Under the pieces are notes generated by a model, which saw only the letters and a list, made by a program, of their open reading frames with translations, did no database searches and was not told the DNA's origin. Shown in pieces: positions 49,521 through 52,046 of a stretch of 52,046 bases of DNA. The DNA is taken from the NCBI GenBank assembly GCA_964530225.1, contig CAZHBA010000072.1:1-52046 (forward strand). The letters run 5' to 3'. This DNA is from CAZHBA01 sp964530225 (GTDB lineage Bacteria > Pseudomonadota > Alphaproteobacteria > UBA6615). The translations under genes were made by a program, and so were the position numbers. Each line of letters starts with the position of its first letter. Position 1 is the first letter of the stretch.

Positions 49521-51209
49521 TCAGATAAAATAGAGGAACAGATACCCACCCAGCAACACCGCCACCCACAACACCATGCTGCCGGTCGGCCAACTGCGCG
49601 CCAGCGTGCCCTGCGGTCCATGGTGGCGGTAGAGCTGATAGACGAAACGCTCGGCCCGGCGCATGGCGGCGCGGCGGAAGCCGGTGTAGGCACTACTACC
49701 CAGCGGATAGGCGACGTTTTGCACGAACCGTCCGAGGCGGCGGTAGAACCAATCGGTGTCGAGATTGGTCGAGCGCATTTCAGGCGGGTAGATACCGATT
49801 CGTATCAGAACGGTAAACGCCAGCGCGGAGAATAACAGTAACTGAAGTTGCGATAGGACATGTGATTCGGTGTAAGGCATATAAGCTACCGGGTACGGTA
49901 GAATATTATAGAGCGCCGTCGGATAGACGCCGATGCCGATACAAAGTGCGGCGGCGATCGCCATGGCAACTAGCATGTTCCACGGCGCTTCTTTGACCCG
50001 TTTACCGGAATCGTGCGCGAAGAAGGCGAAGAATGGAATCTTGATGCCCGAATGGTGAAATACACCGGCCGAGGCGAACACCAACACCAACCACACCACA
50101 TAATGGCCCTCATGGGCCGCCGCTGATAGAATCATCGGCTTGCTGATGAACCCACTGAACAGCGGGAACGCCGAGATCGACGCCGCGCCGACGATACAGA
50201 AGCCGGTGGTAAACGGCATCGACTTGTAGAGCCCACCGAGCTCGGTCCCTAACGCGGTGCCGGTACGGTACAGAACGGCACCGACCGACATGAACAGTAG
50301 TGCCTTGTAGATAATATGACTAAACGCATGCGCTGCAGTGCCGTTGAGTGCCAGTTCGGTGCCAATGCCGATGCCCACCACCATAAAGCCGAGCTGGTTG
50401 TTGAGGCTGTAGGCCAGCACCCGGCGCAAATCATTCTCGATCACCGCGTAGAAAATTGGGAAAGCGGTCATAATCGCGCCGATCCAGATCAACTCTTCCG
50501 TGCCGGCAAAGCCACGCGCCAGAGCATAGACCGCGAGCTTGGTGGTAAACGCCGATAGGATCACTGTGCCGGTCACGGTGGCCTGCGGATAGGAATCCTG
50601 CAGCCAGTTATGTAGCAGCGGGAACGCGCACTTGATGCCGAAGGCGAGGATGATCAATAGCCCGCCCGAATCGTCGAGGCCAATATGCTCGAATGCTGTC
50701 GATCCGGTTTCGTGCCAACGCACGATCAGCCCGGCCAGCAGCAGCACGCCGGAGCCAACCTGAACGATGAGATAGCGCATCGCCGCCGCCCGCGCTTCCG
50801 GCGTACGCCGCGCCAGGATCAAAAACACCGAGGCGATGGCGGTCAGTTCCCAATAGACGAACAGTGTGACTAGGTCACCGGCGAACACCGCGCCGATGGC
50901 CGCACCTGCATAAACCAGCGAGGCCGCTTGCTCGCCGGCCGCGCGCACGTGCAAGGCGTAGATTACCCCGAGCAGCGAGGCGATCATGAATATGTAGCCG
51001 AACACCTTCGACAAATGGTCGACGCGCAGCAACTCGAGTTCTTGTCCGAATGCTAAGACCGGCACCAAGTTACCTTCCGGCAGCGAGTAGATCAGCAGGA
51101 ACCCGGCAATTGGCAGCGCCAACATCCACGCCGCGCGCAGCGGGCCATGCAGCACCGGAACCAGCAGGGCGCCGAACATGAGAAGCAGGCCGGGCGGGAA
51201 CTCAATCAT
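49521..51209 (-). CDS. Proton-conducting antiporter subunit (MrpD/NuoM-N-like)
   Basis: A 562-residue polytopic protein with about fourteen helices. It has the antiporter-like core: VTLFVYWELTAIASVFLILA (the Glu of helix 5), GIKCAFPLLHNWLQDSYPQA with the conserved Lys and Pro, VIENDLRRVLAYSLNNQLGF (the Lys/His-type helix 8 region) and HAFSHIIYKALLFMSVGA. These are the proton-path residues shared by MrpD, MrpA and complex I NuoL/M/N. The C-terminal extension beyond residue 480 (YPPEMRSTNLDTDWFYRRLG) resembles the MrpA/NuoL-type tail. Its start overlaps the 2-TM gene by eight bases. It belongs to an operon whose upstream part continues beyond the window. Confidence 0.9.
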   Translation of the reverse strand: MIEFPPGLLLMFGALLVPVLHGPLRAAWMLALPIAGFLLIYSLPEGNLVPVLAFGQELELLRVDHLSKVFGYIFMIASLLGVIYALHVRAAGEQAASLVYAGAAIGAVFAGDLVTLFVYWELTAIASVFLILARRTPEARAAAMRYLIVQVGSGVLLLAGLIVRWHETGSTAFEHIGLDDSGGLLIILAFGIKCAFPLLHNWLQDSYPQATVTGTVILSAFTTKLAVYALARGFAGTEELIWIGAIMTAFPIFYAVIENDLRRVLAYSLNNQLGFMVVGIGIGTELALNGTAAHAFSHIIYKALLFMSVGAVLYRTGTALGTELGGLYKSMPFTTGFCIVGAASISAFPLFSGFISKPMILSAAAHEGHYVVWLVLVFASAGVFHHSGIKIPFFAFFAHDSGKRVKEAPWNMLVAMAIAAALCIGIGVYPTALYNILPYPVAYMPYTESHVLSQLQLLLFSALAFTVLIRIGIYPPEMRSTNLDTDWFYRRLGRFVQNVAYPLGSSAYTGFRRAAMRRAERFVYQLYRHHGPQGTLARSWPTGSMVLWVAVLLGGYLFLYFI

Positions 51210-51465
51210 CGTAGTAGTCCTCGGACCGCATGACGAACCGGCGCAGAACTTCCTTAGCCGTCAGCACCAAGAACACACTGCCAACAAACCCGTAGACCCC
51301 ATAGTGAAAGGGGATGGCATCGATCTGGGTTTCCGGATGGCGGTCAACGACTAAATCGGCGAGCAGCAATACGGCGCAAACGCCATAGAGCATACGTGCG
51401 ATCTTGGTCACATTCTCCTTGCGGTCGAGCCACCGGGGACGCTCTTCGGTGGGTTCATCCGTCAC
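51202..51465 (-). CDS. Small two-helix membrane protein of the Mrp-like cluster
   Basis: An 87-residue protein starting at a GTG at 51465, with GGAGG 8 bases upstream; a GTG at 51483 is a second candidate. After a charged N-terminus (TDEPTEERPRWLDRKENVTK) there is one helix (ARMLYGVCAVLLLADLVV) and a second (YGVYGFVGSVFLVLTAKEVL) with the Pro-His-Tyr segment between. Two helices and a charged tail recall small subunits of Mrp-like antiporters, but I do not recognise a family. Its end overlaps the next gene by eight bases and its start follows the upstream antiporter subunit by 20 bases. Confidence 0.7.
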   Translation of the reverse strand: MTDEPTEERPRWLDRKENVTKIARMLYGVCAVLLLADLVVDRHPETQIDAIPFHYGVYGFVGSVFLVLTAKEVLRRFVMRSEDYYDD

Positions 51466-51485
51466 CGATGTTTCCTCCGTCACAA

Positions 51486-52046
51486 CTACAGTGCTCCCAT
51501 GATGCCGCCGAGAAAGACCTCCAACCGGTCGGGCATGAAGAACAGTACGCCACACGCCAGCGCGGTAAAACATAGCGGCACCACACAGAGCCACGGCGCT
51601 TCCTTCATAGCCATAATCTCCTCATCCTCGTCCGGCGAGGTGAAGAACGCCCGCACCACAATCGGCATCAGATAAGCGACATTCAACACCGAGCTGATCA
51701 TCAGCGCGGCGACTACGAACCAGTAGTCGCCGTCGAGACCACCGAGGGCAATATAAAGTTTGCTCCAGGCGCCACCGAGAGGTGGCAGACCGATGATCGA
51801 CAGCGCGCCGATGAAAAACGCCGTCATCGTAAACGGCATGGCCCGGCCGATGCCGTTGAGCTGGCTGACCTTGGTCTTGTGGGTCGTGGTGTAAATGGCG
51901 CCAGCGACGAAGAATAGAGTGATCTTGCCGAAGGCGTGCATGAGGATGTGCATTGCTCCACCAACCAGGGCGAGCGGGGTGGCGATGGCGGCGGCGAGGA
52001 CAATATAGGCGAGTTGGCTGATCGTCGAATAGGCCAGCCGCGCCTT
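51486..52046 (-). CDS. Proton-conducting antiporter subunit (MrpD/NuoM-like), 3' part
   Basis: The C-terminal 186 codons of a second antiporter-like protein; the 5' part lies beyond the right edge. The visible sequence starts KARLAYSTISQLAYIVLAAA (the S-T-I-S-Q helix typical of MrpD/NuoM helix 8), continues with HILMHAFGKITLFFVAGAIY (H-x2-x-H-A-F-x-K) and FFIGALSIIGLPPLGGAWSK (the helix 10-11 motif), and ends with a tail of about 60 residues. Family assignment is clear; whether it is Mrp-type or from a complex-I-like machine cannot be decided without the upstream genes. Confidence 0.9.
   Translation of the reverse strand, partial: KARLAYSTISQLAYIVLAAAIATPLALVGGAMHILMHAFGKITLFFVAGAIYTTTHKTKVSQLNGIGRAMPFTMTAFFIGALSIIGLPPLGGAWSKLYIALGGLDGDYWFVVAALMISSVLNVAYLMPIVVRAFFTSPDEDEEIMAMKEAPWLCVVPLCFTALACGVLFFMPDRLEVFLGGIMGAL

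Overview
The window looks like a chromosomal segment of a GC-rich alphaproteobacterium, probably Rhodospirillales-like, although lineage cannot be fixed without a search. The pointers are an imuA-imuB-dnaE2 mutagenesis cassette behind a perfect GAAC-N7-GAAC LexA box (the alphaproteobacterial SOS operator), a stand-alone NDUFS4-type complex I subunit gene, an Atm1-type ABC exporter and class-typical start/overlap architecture. No rRNA, CRISPR array, complete insertion sequence or prophage was seen.

Layout. 1-1402: end of a TRAP transporter operon (dctP, intercistronic hairpin, dctQ running off the left edge). 1749-5143: a NIPSNAP protein, two gene remnants, a DRE-TIM acyl-transferase/lyase and a RidA protein. 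5185-6798: a cobalt-type nitrile hydratase operon (alpha, beta, activator). 7037-14321: SDR, three EamA/DMT transporter genes (one frameshifted), a lipoprotein, a PqiA-like protein and an MDR reductase. 14537-18182: three-subunit molybdenum hydroxylase operon (FAD, 2Fe-2S and Mo subunits). 18210-24930: a fourth EamA transporter, a YdhR-like monooxygenase with an enoyl reductase, a second SDR, malonyl-CoA decarboxylase and a SleB hydrolase. 25221-31029: SOS mutagenesis cassette. 31148-34951: sulfur operon cysK-alaX-sseA-metC. 35327-40799: a putative catabolic operon (alpha/beta hydrolase, luciferase-like monooxygenase, thiolase-like protein, DUF35 partner, two CoA-transferase subunits). 40902-44131: cupin, tRNA-Arg, NDUFS4, tRNA-Pro, DUF192 and an AcuC/HDAC-like deacetylase. 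44253-46888: a TPP riboswitch and thiamine-precursor ABC transporter thiZXY. 46997-52046: Atm1-like exporter and a partial Mrp-like antiporter cluster.

Two themes stand out. First, the intergenic spaces of the first 24 kb are full of decayed genes (class II aldolase, beta-propeller, DUF1194, EamA, AhpD-like, VOC, DM13, adenylate cyclase), each recognisable only by joining frames or reading through stops; this implies ongoing gene loss, or less likely systematic sequence errors. Second, short palindromic repeats occur between and inside genes. The most striking is a 186-bp composite palindromic block bounded by GGGCGC/GCGCCC that sits in frame inside dnaE2 and adds about 60 residues; another repeat supplies the last codons and stop of the cupin gene.

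The most plausible uncharacterised system is the 35.3-40.8 kb operon. A flavin monooxygenase, a thiolase-fold protein lacking the usual nucleophile motif paired with a zinc-ribbon OB-fold protein (the arrangement of steroid side-chain retro-aldolases) and a 3-oxoacid CoA-transferase suggest catabolism of a ketone or branched side-chain substrate that cannot be named from sequence alone.
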